Assembly: GCF_018614875.1 (NCBI RefSeq)
Contig: NZ_JAGGNW010000017.1
Span: 1-64,000, forward strand
Reading direction: 5' to 3'
DNA: 64,000 bases
From: Variovorax paradoxus
GTDB taxonomy: Bacteria; Pseudomonadota; Gammaproteobacteria; Burkholderiales; Burkholderiaceae_C
Positions 25,112-33,919 of this stretch are shown here, one piece after another. A program made the position numbers and the translations under genes. Position 1 is the first letter of the stretch. Each line of letters begins with the position of its first letter. The notes under the pieces were generated by a model, which was not told where the DNA came from, did not search any database, and saw only the letters and a list, made by a program, of their open reading frames with translations.

Positions 25112-26137
25112 ATGGACATCCGGCAACTGCGCTACTTCGTCAAGGTCGTCGAGCTCAAGAACATCACGACCGCGGCGGAGGCGCTTTTCATCGCCCAGCC
25201 CTCCTTGAGCCAGCACATGGCCAACCTGGAGTCGGAGCTCGGCGTCACTCTGCTGGAGCGCAGCGTTCACGGCACGCGGGCCACGGCCACCGGCGAACTG
25301 CTCTACCGCCATGCCAAGACCATCCTGCGGCAGTTCGAGGACACCCGCTCGGCCATCCGCCAGGAGAGCGAATCGCCGTCCGGCCGGGTGGCCATCGGGT
25401 TCCCGACCAGCACGTCGCGCATCCTGGCCGCGCCGCTGCTGGCGCGGCTGCAGGAGCGCTATCCGCTGATCGAGCTGGAACTGGTGGAGGCCTCCAGCGG
25501 GGACCTGACGGGGCAGGTGGCGGCCGACCGGCTGGCCCTTGCGGTCACGATGGATGCGCGGGCCGACTCGCGCCTGCGCATCGAGCCGATCCTGGAGGAA
25601 GAATTGTTCGTGGTGGTGGCCTCATCGCAGACAACACCGCGCGCCTTCGGCATCGAGGCCTTTGCCAGGCTGCCGCTGCTGCTGCCCACGCACCCGAACT
25701 CGGTGCGCGTGGCCACCGAGCGGCTGTTGCGCGATCGCCAGCTGACGTTCCGGCTGGTGGCCGAAACGAGCGCGGTGGAGATCCTGATCCTTGCCGTCGA
25801 GCGCGGGCTGGGCGCCACGGTGCTGCCGACCGCGGCCTTTGCACTGGCGCAGCAGCATGGCCGCGTGCGCGGCGTGCCCATCAAGGGGCGGCCGCTGCTG
25901 CGCGAGCTGTCGCTGAGCCTGTCGGCCTCCGCGGCGCGCAGCCCCGCCGTGCAATGCGTGCGCGAACTGCTGTTGCAGGTGATCGACGAAGAGATCGCAA
26001 GCAGGCGCTGGAAGGGCGTGCGGCTGTTCAGCGATGCAGGAGCATCGCCAGGAAAGCCGGCGCCGACAGCTGCGCCAGCGCGGCGGTCCGCGGCAGGTCG
26101 GCCTCGGCGCAGCGGTTCCGGGCGTGCAGCAGCTTGA
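25112..26137 (+). CDS. LysR-family regulator, Nac-like
   Basis: A 341-residue regulator. The winged helix-turn-helix lies at 1-60 (MDIRQLRYFVKVVELKNITT, then AAEALFIAQPSLSQHMANLE), with a substrate-binding domain at 90-300. The N-terminus is of the Nac/CynR-like subgroup and is clearly related to the LysR gene at 33986 in this window. The C-terminal 40 residues are Ala/Pro/Arg-rich and may be unfolded. The ATG at 25112 begins the domain; the frame is open upstream to 24950, but that part is the repeat and leader. It converges on the Bug-receptor gene, so its target is probably that gene and the hydrolase behind it (inference). Confidence 0.92.
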   Translation: MDIRQLRYFVKVVELKNITTAAEALFIAQPSLSQHMANLESELGVTLLERSVHGTRATATGELLYRHAKTILRQFEDTRSAIRQESESPSGRVAIGFPTSTSRILAAPLLARLQERYPLIELELVEASSGDLTGQVAADRLALAVTMDARADSRLRIEPILEEELFVVVASSQTTPRAFGIEAFARLPLLLPTHPNSVRVATERLLRDRQLTFRLVAETSAVEILILAVERGLGATVLPTAAFALAQQHGRVRGVPIKGRPLLRELSLSLSASAARSPAVQCVRELLLQVIDEEIASRRWKGVRLFSDAGASPGKPAPTAAPARRSAAGRPRRSGSGRAAA

Positions 26138-26197
26138 CGGTGCCCGCCACCGCGGCGCAGAAGAGGGCAGTTCGGTTCTTCACGAGCCTCCCCTCGT

Positions 26198-27190
26198 TCA
26201 TTCCACGCGGATGTTGTTGGTGGTGATGAAGGCCCCCCAGAAGGCCTGATCGTCGATCGCGCGCCGGCGGATCTCGGCTTCGCCGCCGCTCATGGCCGGC
26301 AGCGAAAGTTCGGCCAGCCGGGCCTTGACGGCGGGATCCGCCATCACCTTCTGCAGCGCGGCGTTGAAGGTGGCAACGATCTTCGGGTCCAGGCGCGCAG
26401 GGCCGGCAATGGCGTACCAGCCGGGCATCGGCGGAACGTTCAGCCCCGCTTCCTTGACCGTCGGCACCTGGGGCCACTGCGGCACGCGGCTGGCGCCGAG
26501 CACCGCCACCGCCTGCACCTTGCCCGACTGCACCTGCGGCAGGGCCGGACCGACCACGCTCACCATGGCGTCGACCTCGCCGGCCAGCACGGCCGTGAGC
26601 GCCGCGGCCGAACCCTTGTAGGGCACGTGCATCAGCTTGACCCCCGCGGTCGCCGCGATCAGTTCCATCGCGATGTGGGTGGAGTTGCCGATGCCGGCAC
26701 TGCCGAAGGTCAGTTCGCCGTTCTTCGCTTTTGCCTGTTCGAGGAACTGCGCGAAGCTCCTGATGCCGCTCCTGTTGCTCGCCACCAGCACGAAGGGCGT
26801 GTCGGCCACGGGCGCAAGAAAGGTGAAGTCCTTCAGCGGATCGTAGGGCAGGCTCTTGTACAGGGCCGGGTTGAAGGCGATCTGCGACACGCCCGCGAGC
26901 ACCAGCGTGTAGCCGTCGGCCGGCGCCTTGGCCACGGCGCCCAGGGCCACGAGACCGTTGGCTGCGGGATTGTTCTCCACCACCACGGCCTGGCCCAGCT
27001 GCTGGGCGAGCCGGTCGCTGAGCAGGCGCGCGATCACGTCCGAGCCCGAACCCGCCCCCTGCGGCACCACGAGCTTGACCGGCCGCACGGGCCAGGGCGA
27101 TTGGGCCTGCACCGCGAGGGGCACGGACAGGAGTGCTGAGCCGGCCAATGCCAGCAGCGGAACAAACGAGCGACGGGTGACGTGGGCCAT
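26198..27190 (-). CDS. Bug/TctC-family periplasmic solute receptor
   Basis: A 330-residue tripartite-tricarboxylate-type receptor. The signal peptide (MAHVTRRSFVPLLALAGSAL, ending VQAQ) has a twin Arg but not a clear Tat motif. The mature part begins SPWPVRPVKLVVPQGAGSGS, then DVIARLLSDRLAQQLGQAV and VVENNPAANG, the standard Bug signatures. Betaproteobacteria carry dozens of such receptors, often without a cognate TctAB, and none is here. The ATG at 27190 has an AGAGAGG ribosome site. It is the second gene after the CocE-type hydrolase (47 bp gap), so it may bind that enzyme's substrate or product. Confidence 0.93.
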   Translation of the reverse strand: MAHVTRRSFVPLLALAGSALLSVPLAVQAQSPWPVRPVKLVVPQGAGSGSDVIARLLSDRLAQQLGQAVVVENNPAANGLVALGAVAKAPADGYTLVLAGVSQIAFNPALYKSLPYDPLKDFTFLAPVADTPFVLVASNRSGIRSFAQFLEQAKAKNGELTFGSAGIGNSTHIAMELIAATAGVKLMHVPYKGSAAALTAVLAGEVDAMVSVVGPALPQVQSGKVQAVAVLGASRVPQWPQVPTVKEAGLNVPPMPGWYAIAGPARLDPKIVATFNAALQKVMADPAVKARLAELSLPAMSGGEAEIRRRAIDDQAFWGAFITTNNIRVE

Positions 27191-27237
27191 GGCGTGCCTC
27201 TCTGTTGGCAAGTGTTGAGGGAAAGGAAAGAGCGGTA

Positions 27238-29076
27238 CTAGCGCGGTGCGCCGCGCAGCGGAAGATCGAACCAGCTGGCGTCGGCGCCACGAAGGATTTC
27301 CAGCCGCGGCGGCCGCCCGTGCGGCACCTGCGGGCCGTGGCCTTCGTCGCTGCCGCCGATGGACAGCCGTATGCGGCTGCCGGCGGCAAAGGTCCAGGAC
27401 ACCGGCAGCAGCGCGAAGTTCAGGCGCACGGGCTCGTGAGGCACGAGCAGACGGGCCGAAGCACGGTCATAGGTGTTCACGGGCCAGCTCGCCACGTAGT
27501 CCGGCGATTGCGACAGGCCCTCGCGGTGCAGGGCCCGCAGCAGGCCCTCGGTGACGTAGCGGCAGCTGCCGTCGGCCAGCACCTCGCTCAGATAGACGTA
27601 GACGGCCGCGTCGGTCTCCGACGATGCCAGCAGCAGGCTCGCGCTCACGTGGCCGGTCAGTTCGGCGGGCGCGGCCAGCGGTGCGCTGGTGTAGTGCAGA
27701 TACTGCGCCTGGCGCTCGGTCCAGTCGGGGTAGTAGTGCTCGATGCCGACGGCGCCCAGCCGTTCCAGCCGCGTCTGGCGGCCGGTCGAGACGGAGAAGT
27801 CGACCTGGCAGGTGTCACGGCCCGGGGTGGCCGGGGCGTGCAGCGCCAGGACGCCATCCGCATCGGGATGGACGCGGCGGGTTCCCGCGAATGGCGGCCA
27901 TGCATCGGCGGCCTGCCACTTCTCGTCGTGGATGGTGAAGTAGTGCACCGGCTGCTCCCTGTCGAGCCCGGTGTCGATGCCGCGCAGATGGTGGTCGAAG
28001 AAGCGCAGCACCTCGGCCAGCAGCGGAAAGTCGGAGCCGGTCCGTTCGCGCCAGGGCGAGACGTTGGTGCGGGCGCCGTGGTCCCAGGGGCCGAGCAGCA
28101 GGCGGTGCTGGTGCCCGGGCAGCGTCAGGAAGCGCGCGATCGCCGAGTTGCTGTAGCCGGCACCGTCGTACCAGCCCGAGACGGAATAGATCGCCACGTC
28201 CTCGGGAATCTGGCGTGCATAGTGGCCGGGGCTGCACACGTCCAGCGTCAATGCGGGGTCGTGCAGCGTTCCATCGTGCTGGAACGGAAGCTCGCGGGCC
28301 ATGTCGGTCAGCCGGCAGTTGCTGCGGTGCTGATGCAGCGCCTGGGCCAGCAGGTGGCCATCGGCATCGGCGTCCACCGGCTGCGGCCCCGCGAACAGCG
28401 GGTTGCCGTAGTACGCGAACTTTTCGAGGGCGGGGCGGTCGTCCTGGTCGAGCGCGACCATGAGTTCGTCGTAGCGTCCGGTCCAGATGGTCGAGAGCAC
28501 GCCGCCCACGTAGAGCTGGTCGGTGTAGATGTCGGTCACGGCGAACAGCGGTGCAATGGCCTTGACGGCGGGGTGCCGCGTGCTCGCGAGGAACACCGCC
28601 GCTGCTCCCAGGTACGAAATGCCGGTCGAGCCGATGCGTCCGTCGCTCCACGGCTGCTGCACGATCCATTCGGCGATCTCGTGGTAGTCGTCGCGCTCCT
28701 TCGGTGAGCGCAGCGCGTCGCGCGTGCCGAAGCTCGCGCCAGTGCCCCGCACGTCCACCACCACCACCGCGTAGCCATGCGGCACGAAAAAGTCGCGATA
28801 GCGGCCGCAGTTGGGGCTGGCTTCCACCGCGAGGTCCGTGGTCACGAAGCGCCGGTAGTAAGGCGTGAAGACGACGATGGTGGGCAGGCGGCCAGGCGGC
28901 TGCGCGCCGTTGCTGGCCTGGGGCAGGTAATAGTCGAGCGCGATACGGCAACCGTCGCGCATCGTGACGTACAGCGACTTCGGCCGCTCGGGCAGGCGGA
29001 AGGCGGCCCTGCGGCTGGCGAGGTAGGCGCTCGGCGGCAGGTGCCAGGCGCCTGGCGTGCTATCGCGGTCCGACAT
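27238..29076 (-). CDS. CocE/NonD-family hydrolase
   Basis: A 612-residue enzyme of the X-Pro dipeptidyl-peptidase/cocaine-esterase family. The alpha/beta-hydrolase domain (about 30-330) has the nucleophile elbow GSTGISYLGA near 147-156, the oxyanion/tyrosine region and the acid/His later (LLLGPWDHGAR with the catalytic His). The C-terminal jelly-roll domain (about 360-600) contains LTGHVSASLLLASSETDAAV and YVYLSEVLADGSCRYVTEG. It has no signal peptide, so it is cytoplasmic. Known members cleave esters, acyl amides or beta-lactam esters; the substrate is not inferable. It is first in the operon with the Bug receptor. Confidence 0.92.
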   Translation of the reverse strand: MSDRDSTPGAWHLPPSAYLASRRAAFRLPERPKSLYVTMRDGCRIALDYYLPQASNGAQPPGRLPTIVVFTPYYRRFVTTDLAVEASPNCGRYRDFFVPHGYAVVVVDVRGTGASFGTRDALRSPKERDDYHEIAEWIVQQPWSDGRIGSTGISYLGAAAVFLASTRHPAVKAIAPLFAVTDIYTDQLYVGGVLSTIWTGRYDELMVALDQDDRPALEKFAYYGNPLFAGPQPVDADADGHLLAQALHQHRSNCRLTDMARELPFQHDGTLHDPALTLDVCSPGHYARQIPEDVAIYSVSGWYDGAGYSNSAIARFLTLPGHQHRLLLGPWDHGARTNVSPWRERTGSDFPLLAEVLRFFDHHLRGIDTGLDREQPVHYFTIHDEKWQAADAWPPFAGTRRVHPDADGVLALHAPATPGRDTCQVDFSVSTGRQTRLERLGAVGIEHYYPDWTERQAQYLHYTSAPLAAPAELTGHVSASLLLASSETDAAVYVYLSEVLADGSCRYVTEGLLRALHREGLSQSPDYVASWPVNTYDRASARLLVPHEPVRLNFALLPVSWTFAAGSRIRLSIGGSDEGHGPQVPHGRPPRLEILRGADASWFDLPLRGAPR

Positions 29077-29199
29077 GAGGCGAGGTACTTTCTTGAAGAC
29101 AGAGGGGCGGCTTTGTCACCGTCCTGTCATTCTGGGAATGTGTGCTTGCGTTGAAAAATGCGAAATCTCGATCGATCCATAGGTTGCTCCTATGGCCTG

Positions 29200-29325
29200 C
29201 TACTGAAACGTCAGACCCAGCTGGCGGAAGCGCTCGACGGCCGGGTTGTCCTTCTCGTCCGCCGCGCGCCACGCAAGGCGCATCTCCGACACGATCGATC
29301 GAAGGGCTTCAGCACCGAAATCTCG
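29200..29325 (-). pseudogene. C-terminal scrap of a LysR-type regulator
   Basis: Read leftward to a TAG at 29200-29202, about 40 codons translate to a segment ending MRLAWRAADEKDNPAVERFR and QLGLTFQ. That is how the effector domain of several LysR groups ends (RLAWR-x-D/E-x-NP-x-x-x-x-F). GC-rich codon bias is normal in this frame. No matching upstream domain exists; the sequence changes to lower GC at about 29325. It seems to be a deleted regulator that once lay divergent from, or upstream of, this area. Confidence 0.4.
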
Positions 29326-29473
29326 CGGCTCGCTTCTTGCGATGAGCGAGCGCAATCACTTGTGCCCAGATGTGAGATGGGACACGTTCCCGTCCCGAAA
29401 GCCAGTGCGAAAGCCCGCGGACATCCGTAGTATCAAATTGTTTCTTCCAGCGCCAATGGAAAATTGCTTTCAT
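29309..29473 (-). CDS. Possible small HTH-like protein
   Basis: A 54-codon frame from an ATG at 29473 to a TGA at 29309. The product is basic, with DVRGLSHWLSGRERVPSHIW resembling the recognition part of YdaS/Cro-like helix-turn-helix proteins (xWLSGRxxVP), followed by a Lys/Arg tail. Codon third positions are less GC-rich than normal here. It overlaps the start of the EAL-type gene on the other strand and the LysR scrap. It could be a prophage remnant or chance; there is no clear ribosome site (CCTCG before the ATG). Confidence 0.25.
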   Translation of the reverse strand: MKAIFHWRWKKQFDTTDVRGLSHWLSGRERVPSHIWAQVIALAHRKKRAARFRC

Positions 29474-29482
29474 CGAGGATGT

Positions 29483-30859
29483 ATGTCCGCTCTTTCGCCA
29501 CCCCCAGACACGCCTCTTCGGCCGCGCCGGCCGATGGCCACGGCGTTCCACACGCCGACGCGCGAGCCTGTCGCTTTCGGCGATACGCCCGGAGACCGGA
29601 ACTGGTGGAACGCGCCGCACGCCCAGGGCGTCGGCGCTGTTGCGCAACGCAGGCATTGCGCATTCATCTTCATCGCCAACCTGCCGCATCTCGTCGAGGC
29701 CTACGGCCTGGACTTCGCGATGGCCGTGAGCCGCGAAATCAAACGCCGGCTGTGCGCCAGTTTCCTGACCTCGGTCGATACGGATCTGGCCTGCCTGCGT
29801 GATGACTGCTTTCTGCTGTGGAGCAACGCTGCCTTTGCGGCTGGCAGCGCGGACGCCGCGCATCCTGCCAGCGAGCAGCTCGAAACGCTGCTCGGCGCGC
29901 TCGGCAGCGAGCCCATCCGCGCCGAGGGAATGGCTGCGCTGGTGCAACTGCATGCGGACTGGATCGACGTGTGCGCACCGGAGCAACTGGGTGCCTCGGA
30001 GATCGAACTGACGCTGTGGACGGCCCAACCCTTTCCCGATGCGCAGGAGAGCCGCACGGATGGGTGGCGGCAGCTCTACCGCGCGGACATGGAGGTGGCG
30101 GTGCGGGTCGGCGAGGCCTTGCAGGCCGATCGGCTTGCCTTCGCATGGCGGCCGGTCGTCAACGCCTATGCCCGCGCGACCACGTTCTATCGCGAGGCGT
30201 GCCCGCGCATCGCGCCGCGATTCGGGCAGCCGGCTTCGTTCACCCCCGAGGTGTTCATGCCCTGCCTGCAGCGCCTCGGCCTGACGCGCCTGTTCGACAT
30301 GCGCGTGGTGCGGCAGGTGATCGACGCATTGCGCCGGCAGCCTTCGGCCCACATGGGGGTGAGCATCTTCGCGCAGAGCGCGCGGCTCGATCACTGGTGG
30401 GCATCGATGCTGTCGACCCTGCAGTCCCAGCCCGCGCTGGCATCGCGCCTGACGGTGGAGATTTCCGACGGTGCGGCATGGTCGAACCTGGAGGCGGCCC
30501 GCAACTTCTGCGCCCGCCTTCAGTCGAGCGGCTGTCGCATCGCCATCAAGGATTTCGGCCTCAAGACCGGCAACCTGGCGGCCGTTCAAGCCTGCCGCCC
30601 CGACATCGTCAAACTCGACCGATCGTTTCTGCGCCAGGCTCGCGAAAGCGAATTCCACCGCGAGTGCCTGGGCGCCATGCGGATGTTCTGCGCGCACCTG
30701 GCACCGCATGTGGTGGTCGACGGTGTGGAGCGCGAAGAAGACGTGCACGTTGCGCTGGACGCGGGCGCCCAGTGGCTGCAAGGCTGTCACCTGCGCAGTG
30801 CCGAAGAGCCCGCGCGGCTGGTGTCGCGGATGAGTCCACGCGAGCGGAGCCTCGCATGA
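29483..30859 (+). CDS. Degenerate GGDEF/EAL-type protein
   Basis: A 458-residue protein. The C-terminal half (about 200-445) has the order of an EAL fold (AFAWRPVVNA, TVEISDGAAW, then RIAIKDFGLKTGNLAAVQAC and RPDIVKLDRSFLRQ). However, the EAL motif itself is absent and the metal-binding DDFG is KDFG, so c-di-GMP phosphodiesterase activity is not expected. The N-terminal half (about 60-190) resembles a degenerate GGDEF domain without GGDEF. It may be a c-di-GMP-binding or protein-binding regulator. The start at 29483 follows GAGGATGT; an ATG at 29456 is an alternative. The stop overlaps the next start (ATGA). Confidence 0.75.
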   Translation: MSALSPPPDTPLRPRRPMATAFHTPTREPVAFGDTPGDRNWWNAPHAQGVGAVAQRRHCAFIFIANLPHLVEAYGLDFAMAVSREIKRRLCASFLTSVDTDLACLRDDCFLLWSNAAFAAGSADAAHPASEQLETLLGALGSEPIRAEGMAALVQLHADWIDVCAPEQLGASEIELTLWTAQPFPDAQESRTDGWRQLYRADMEVAVRVGEALQADRLAFAWRPVVNAYARATTFYREACPRIAPRFGQPASFTPEVFMPCLQRLGLTRLFDMRVVRQVIDALRRQPSAHMGVSIFAQSARLDHWWASMLSTLQSQPALASRLTVEISDGAAWSNLEAARNFCARLQSSGCRIAIKDFGLKTGNLAAVQACRPDIVKLDRSFLRQARESEFHRECLGAMRMFCAHLAPHVVVDGVEREEDVHVALDAGAQWLQGCHLRSAEEPARLVSRMSPRERSLA

Positions 30860-31059
30860 GCCTGCCACCGGAACTGCAACTCGGCCTGGTGCGGTTGAGT
30901 GCGGAGCTTGGCAAGCTGCAGGGCGTGGTCCAGCAGGTTCTGGAGTCCGGCGGATCGCCTGCGGGCGGCATCGGTTCGGACGATCTCGTGGCCAAGGCGC
31001 AGTACCTCGCGCTCGAAGCCGCGATCGGCTTGCAGGAAGGCCGGACGGCGCGCGGCTGA
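30856..31059 (+). CDS. Small acidic helical protein coupled to the EAL-like gene
   Basis: A 67-residue protein (starting MSLPPELQLGLVRLSAELGK) with two predicted helices separated by a Gly/Ser linker (ESGGSPAGGIGSDD). Its ATG overlaps the stop of the degenerate EAL gene, so it is translated with it and may be its binding partner. No family was recognised. The Crp/Fnr-type gene follows after 39 bp, suggesting a three-gene unit. Confidence 0.65.
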   Translation: MSLPPELQLGLVRLSAELGKLQGVVQQVLESGGSPAGGIGSDDLVAKAQYLALEAAIGLQEGRTARG

Positions 31060-31098
31060 CCGCGCCTTGTCCGAGCCCATGTCGCCGGGGTCTCAGCC

Positions 31099-31881
31099 AT
31101 GTATCTGCATACGCTGATTGCCAACGTGCCCCCCGCGGAGCGCACGGCATTGGTCCGTTGCAGCGAGCTGCGCTCCTATCGGCGCAACGAAATCGTCCTG
31201 GCCGTCGACGATTGGACGGATCGCATCTATTGCGTGGCCAGTGGACTGGTGCGCGTGGTTTTCCCTGGCCGCGACAACAACAGCGGCGATGTCACCACCG
31301 ACTTCATCCGCCAGGACGACTTCTTTCTCAGCCCTTCTTTCGACGAGGACAACTACCAGGCCACGCAGACGCTCATCGCGGCGCTGCCCTCGTCCGTGTA
31401 CCTCGTGCCCATTGCCGCGATGCGCAAGCTGTGCGCGGTGTATCCGGAAGTGGCGCTCGGACTGCTCGGGCTCGCGATGAAGCGCATGACGGTGATGCGC
31501 AGCCAGTTGCGGCGCGTCTCGGCGCTTCCATCCGAAGACCTGGTGAGTCGGGTCCTGCACCAGCTCACGCAGCTGGCGCCGGCCACCACCACGGGGGCCT
31601 ACGACAAGCGCATCACGCAGGCGGTGATTGCCTCCTACGCGGGGCTGTCCCGCGAAGTGGTCAACAAGACCATGCGCGACCTGGAGAGCCGCGGCCTCGT
31701 GCGGCGCGACGAACATGGCGTGCACGTGCCCGCCGGTTTCGCGTCCACGGATTTTGGCGGGCTGCTGCCGATCGAGGAGAACCTGTTGGACATCGAGCCG
31801 CAACAGGCCGAGCCGATGTTCTCCGCCAACATCTTCGATGCGTTGCCGGGTGCCCCGGAAAAGAAGCCCCGGGGGGACTGA
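31099..31881 (+). CDS. Crp/Fnr-family transcription regulator
   Basis: A 260-residue protein. The cyclic-nucleotide-type sensor domain spans about 5-130 (RRNEIVLAVDDWTDRIYCVA, then GLVRVVFPGRDNN), and a Crp-type winged helix-turn-helix about 150-220 (VIASYAGLSREVVNKTMRDL, then ESRGLV). It has no Fnr-type cysteine cluster, and the cAMP-contacting Arg-Ser pair is not evident, so the ligand is unknown. A 35-residue C-terminal tail (NLLDIEPQQAEPMFSANIFD) is unusual for the family. It lies downstream of the degenerate EAL protein, and c-di-GMP-responsive Crp/Fnr proteins (Clp/Bcam1349 type) are known, but that link is only a hypothesis here. Confidence 0.85.
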   Translation: MYLHTLIANVPPAERTALVRCSELRSYRRNEIVLAVDDWTDRIYCVASGLVRVVFPGRDNNSGDVTTDFIRQDDFFLSPSFDEDNYQATQTLIAALPSSVYLVPIAAMRKLCAVYPEVALGLLGLAMKRMTVMRSQLRRVSALPSEDLVSRVLHQLTQLAPATTTGAYDKRITQAVIASYAGLSREVVNKTMRDLESRGLVRRDEHGVHVPAGFASTDFGGLLPIEENLLDIEPQQAEPMFSANIFDALPGAPEKKPRGD

Positions 31882-31913
31882 AGAATGAGTTCTGCTTCCG
31901 GAGCCCCGCGGAC

Positions 31914-32585
31914 TCAGTTGGCGCAGCGCGCCTCGAGCACGTCGATGAAGGCGCGGTCCCAGCGGCCTTCCTTCATGGCCCGGATGGTCTCTGCTTCCGT
32001 CGCCAGGTGCGCGCGCGCCTTTTCGATCAGCAGCTCGGCCTCGTCCGGCGCGAAGGCCATCAGGCCGTCCTGGTCGCCGACCACGATGTCGCCGGGATTG
32101 ACGACCATCCCGCCGACCGACACCGGCACGTTGATCTCGCCGGGGCCGTCCTTGTAGGGTCCGCGATGGGTGACGCCGCGCGCGTAGACCGGAAACTCGC
32201 GTGCCCGGATCTCGGCCACGTCGCGGATCGCGCCGTCGATCACCACGCCCACGGTGCCGATGTGCGCGGCGTAGAACGAGAGGATGCCGCCGACCACCGC
32301 GTTATTGAGGTCGCCGCCGGCATCGATCACCAGCACGTCGCCGGGCCGGCAGAACTCCAGCGCGCGCAAATACGTCAGGTTGTCGCCTCCGCGCGAGCGG
32401 GCCGTGACGGCCGTGCCCGCCATGGTCCGGGCGGTCGGGCGGTGGTAGGGATGCAGGCCGGTGCTGCCGATGTTGCGATGCATGTTGTCGCTCAGCGCGG
32501 CAACGGGAATCTCCCGCAGCGCGGCGAGGATCCTGGCGGCGACCGGTGCGGCCGACGGGTTCTTGCGGATGGCTTTGTAGGGCAT
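31914..32585 (-). CDS. RraA-family aldolase/decarboxylase-like protein
   Basis: A 223-residue protein of the RraA/4-hydroxy-4-methyl-2-oxoglutarate aldolase family. The substrate/metal loop GDVLVIDAGGDLNNAVVGGI and the following VVIDGAIRDVAEI carry the conserved Arg-Asp pair. The family includes HMG/CHA aldolases and oxaloacetate decarboxylases acting on 2-oxo acids; RNase E inhibition is the role only of the enterobacterial branch. The ATG at 32585 has a GAGGAAAAAAC site. It ends 32 bp after the convergent Crp/Fnr gene and lies 29 bp downstream of the aminotransferase. Together they suggest processing of a 2-oxo acid formed by transamination (inference). Confidence 0.88.
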   Translation of the reverse strand: MPYKAIRKNPSAAPVAARILAALREIPVAALSDNMHRNIGSTGLHPYHRPTARTMAGTAVTARSRGGDNLTYLRALEFCRPGDVLVIDAGGDLNNAVVGGILSFYAAHIGTVGVVIDGAIRDVAEIRAREFPVYARGVTHRGPYKDGPGEINVPVSVGGMVVNPGDIVVGDQDGLMAFAPDEAELLIEKARAHLATEAETIRAMKEGRWDRAFIDVLEARCAN

Positions 32586-32614
32586 GGTTTTTTCCTCGAT
32601 CAATCCGGGGCGCG

Positions 32615-33823
32615 TCAGCGCAGGGCGGCCACGGCCCGCGCGATGCGCGTGCAGCCTTCTTCCAGCGTCTCGATGGCGGTGACGATGGAGAGACGGAAGT
32701 AGGGCGACAGCCCGTAGGCAGTGCCCGCGACCACGGCCACGCCTTCGCTCTCGAGCAGGTACATCACCACGTCGCCGTCTTCGGCCAGCCGCTTGCCCTG
32801 CGGCGTGGTCTTGCCGATCAGGCCGCCGCAGTGGATGTAGAGGTAGAAGGCGCCGGGCGGCGGAGTGCAGCGCAGGCCGGGGATGTCGTTGATGAGCGCC
32901 AGCGTGCGGTCGCGGCGCTGCTGGTAGACCGCCACGCTCTCGGCCACGAAGGTCTGGTCGCCGTTCATGGCTGCCGCGGCGGCCGCCTGGCTCACCGAGC
33001 AGCAGTTGCCGGTGGATTGCGACAGCAGCGTGTCCATCGCCTTGACCAGGTCGGCGGGACCGGCCGCGTAGCCGATGCGCCAGCCCGTCATCGCATAGGT
33101 CTTGGAGACGCCGTTGACCACCAGCGTGCGCTCGCGCAGCGCCGGCGCGACCGCCAGCAGGTGGGGCGTCGCCTGGCCGTCGAAGCGGATGTGCTCGTAG
33201 ATGTCGTCGGTCATCACCATCACCTGCGGATGGCGCTGCAGCACCTCGGCCAGCGCGCGGTATTCGTCGGCGGTGTAGCTGGCGCCGGTCGGGTTGCTGG
33301 GCGAGTTGATCAGCAGCCAGCGCGTGCGCGGGGTGATGGCGGCTTCCAGCTGCGCGGGCGTCAGCTTGAAGCCGTTGGCTTCGGGGCAGGCCACGGTGAC
33401 CGGCGTGCCTTCGCAGGCCAGCACCATGTCGGGGTACGACACCCAGTAGGGCGCGGGAATGATCACTTCGTCGCCCGGCTCCAGCGTGATGGCGAAGGCG
33501 TTGTAGATCGCGCTCTTGGCGCCGCTGGTGGCGATGATCTCGTTCATCGCGTAGCGCAGGCCGTTCTCGCGTTCGAGCTTGGCCGCGATGGCCTGGCGCA
33601 GCTCCATCGTGCCAGCCATCAGGGTGTAGCGCGTTGCGCCTTGCTCGATGGCGGCGGCGGCGGCCTGCCGGATGTGGGGCGGCGTGTCGAAGTCGGGCTC
33701 GCCCACCACCAGGTTCACGATCGACTTGCCCTGGCGGCGCAGCTCGTTGGCGCGGTCGGCGGCGGAGGTGCTGGGCGAGGGCTTGATGCGCCGCACGCGG
33801 GCGGCAATGCGGGACGTGGTCAC
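32615..33823 (-). CDS. Class I/II aminotransferase (aspartate aminotransferase type)
   Basis: A 402-residue PLP enzyme of the I-gamma/AspAT Ib subgroup. It has the N-terminal VGEPDFDTPPHIRQAA, ATSGAKSAIYNAFA, INSPSNPTGASYT and DDIYEHIRFDG, and the PLP lysine in VNGVSKTYAMTGWRIGY. The GTG at 33823 (VTTSRIAAR) has an AGGAAG ribosome site at suitable distance; the frame is open upstream through the divergent promoter, but those residues are not family-like. It is transcribed with the RraA-type gene and divergent from the LysR gene at 33986. The amino donor is not inferable beyond an aspartate/aromatic type. Confidence 0.92.
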   Translation of the reverse strand: MTTSRIAARVRRIKPSPSTSAADRANELRRQGKSIVNLVVGEPDFDTPPHIRQAAAAAIEQGATRYTLMAGTMELRQAIAAKLERENGLRYAMNEIIATSGAKSAIYNAFAITLEPGDEVIIPAPYWVSYPDMVLACEGTPVTVACPEANGFKLTPAQLEAAITPRTRWLLINSPSNPTGASYTADEYRALAEVLQRHPQVMVMTDDIYEHIRFDGQATPHLLAVAPALRERTLVVNGVSKTYAMTGWRIGYAAGPADLVKAMDTLLSQSTGNCCSVSQAAAAAAMNGDQTFVAESVAVYQQRRDRTLALINDIPGLRCTPPPGAFYLYIHCGGLIGKTTPQGKRLAEDGDVVMYLLESEGVAVVAGTAYGLSPYFRLSIVTAIETLEEGCTRIARAVAALR

Positions 33824-33919
33824 ATGGCTTCCTGGATTGGGGATGGCATGGACCGAACGGTACGCACATCGCGCCAGCGAGGCCAAGACAAGATCGCTCT
33901 GGCTGGATAGGAAGAGCTT

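Noticed and set aside
29246..29482. N-terminal extension of the EAL-type protein from 29246
   Set aside because: The extra 79 codons overlap the LysR scrap on the other strand, have no ribosome site and no domain; the start at 29483 is better.
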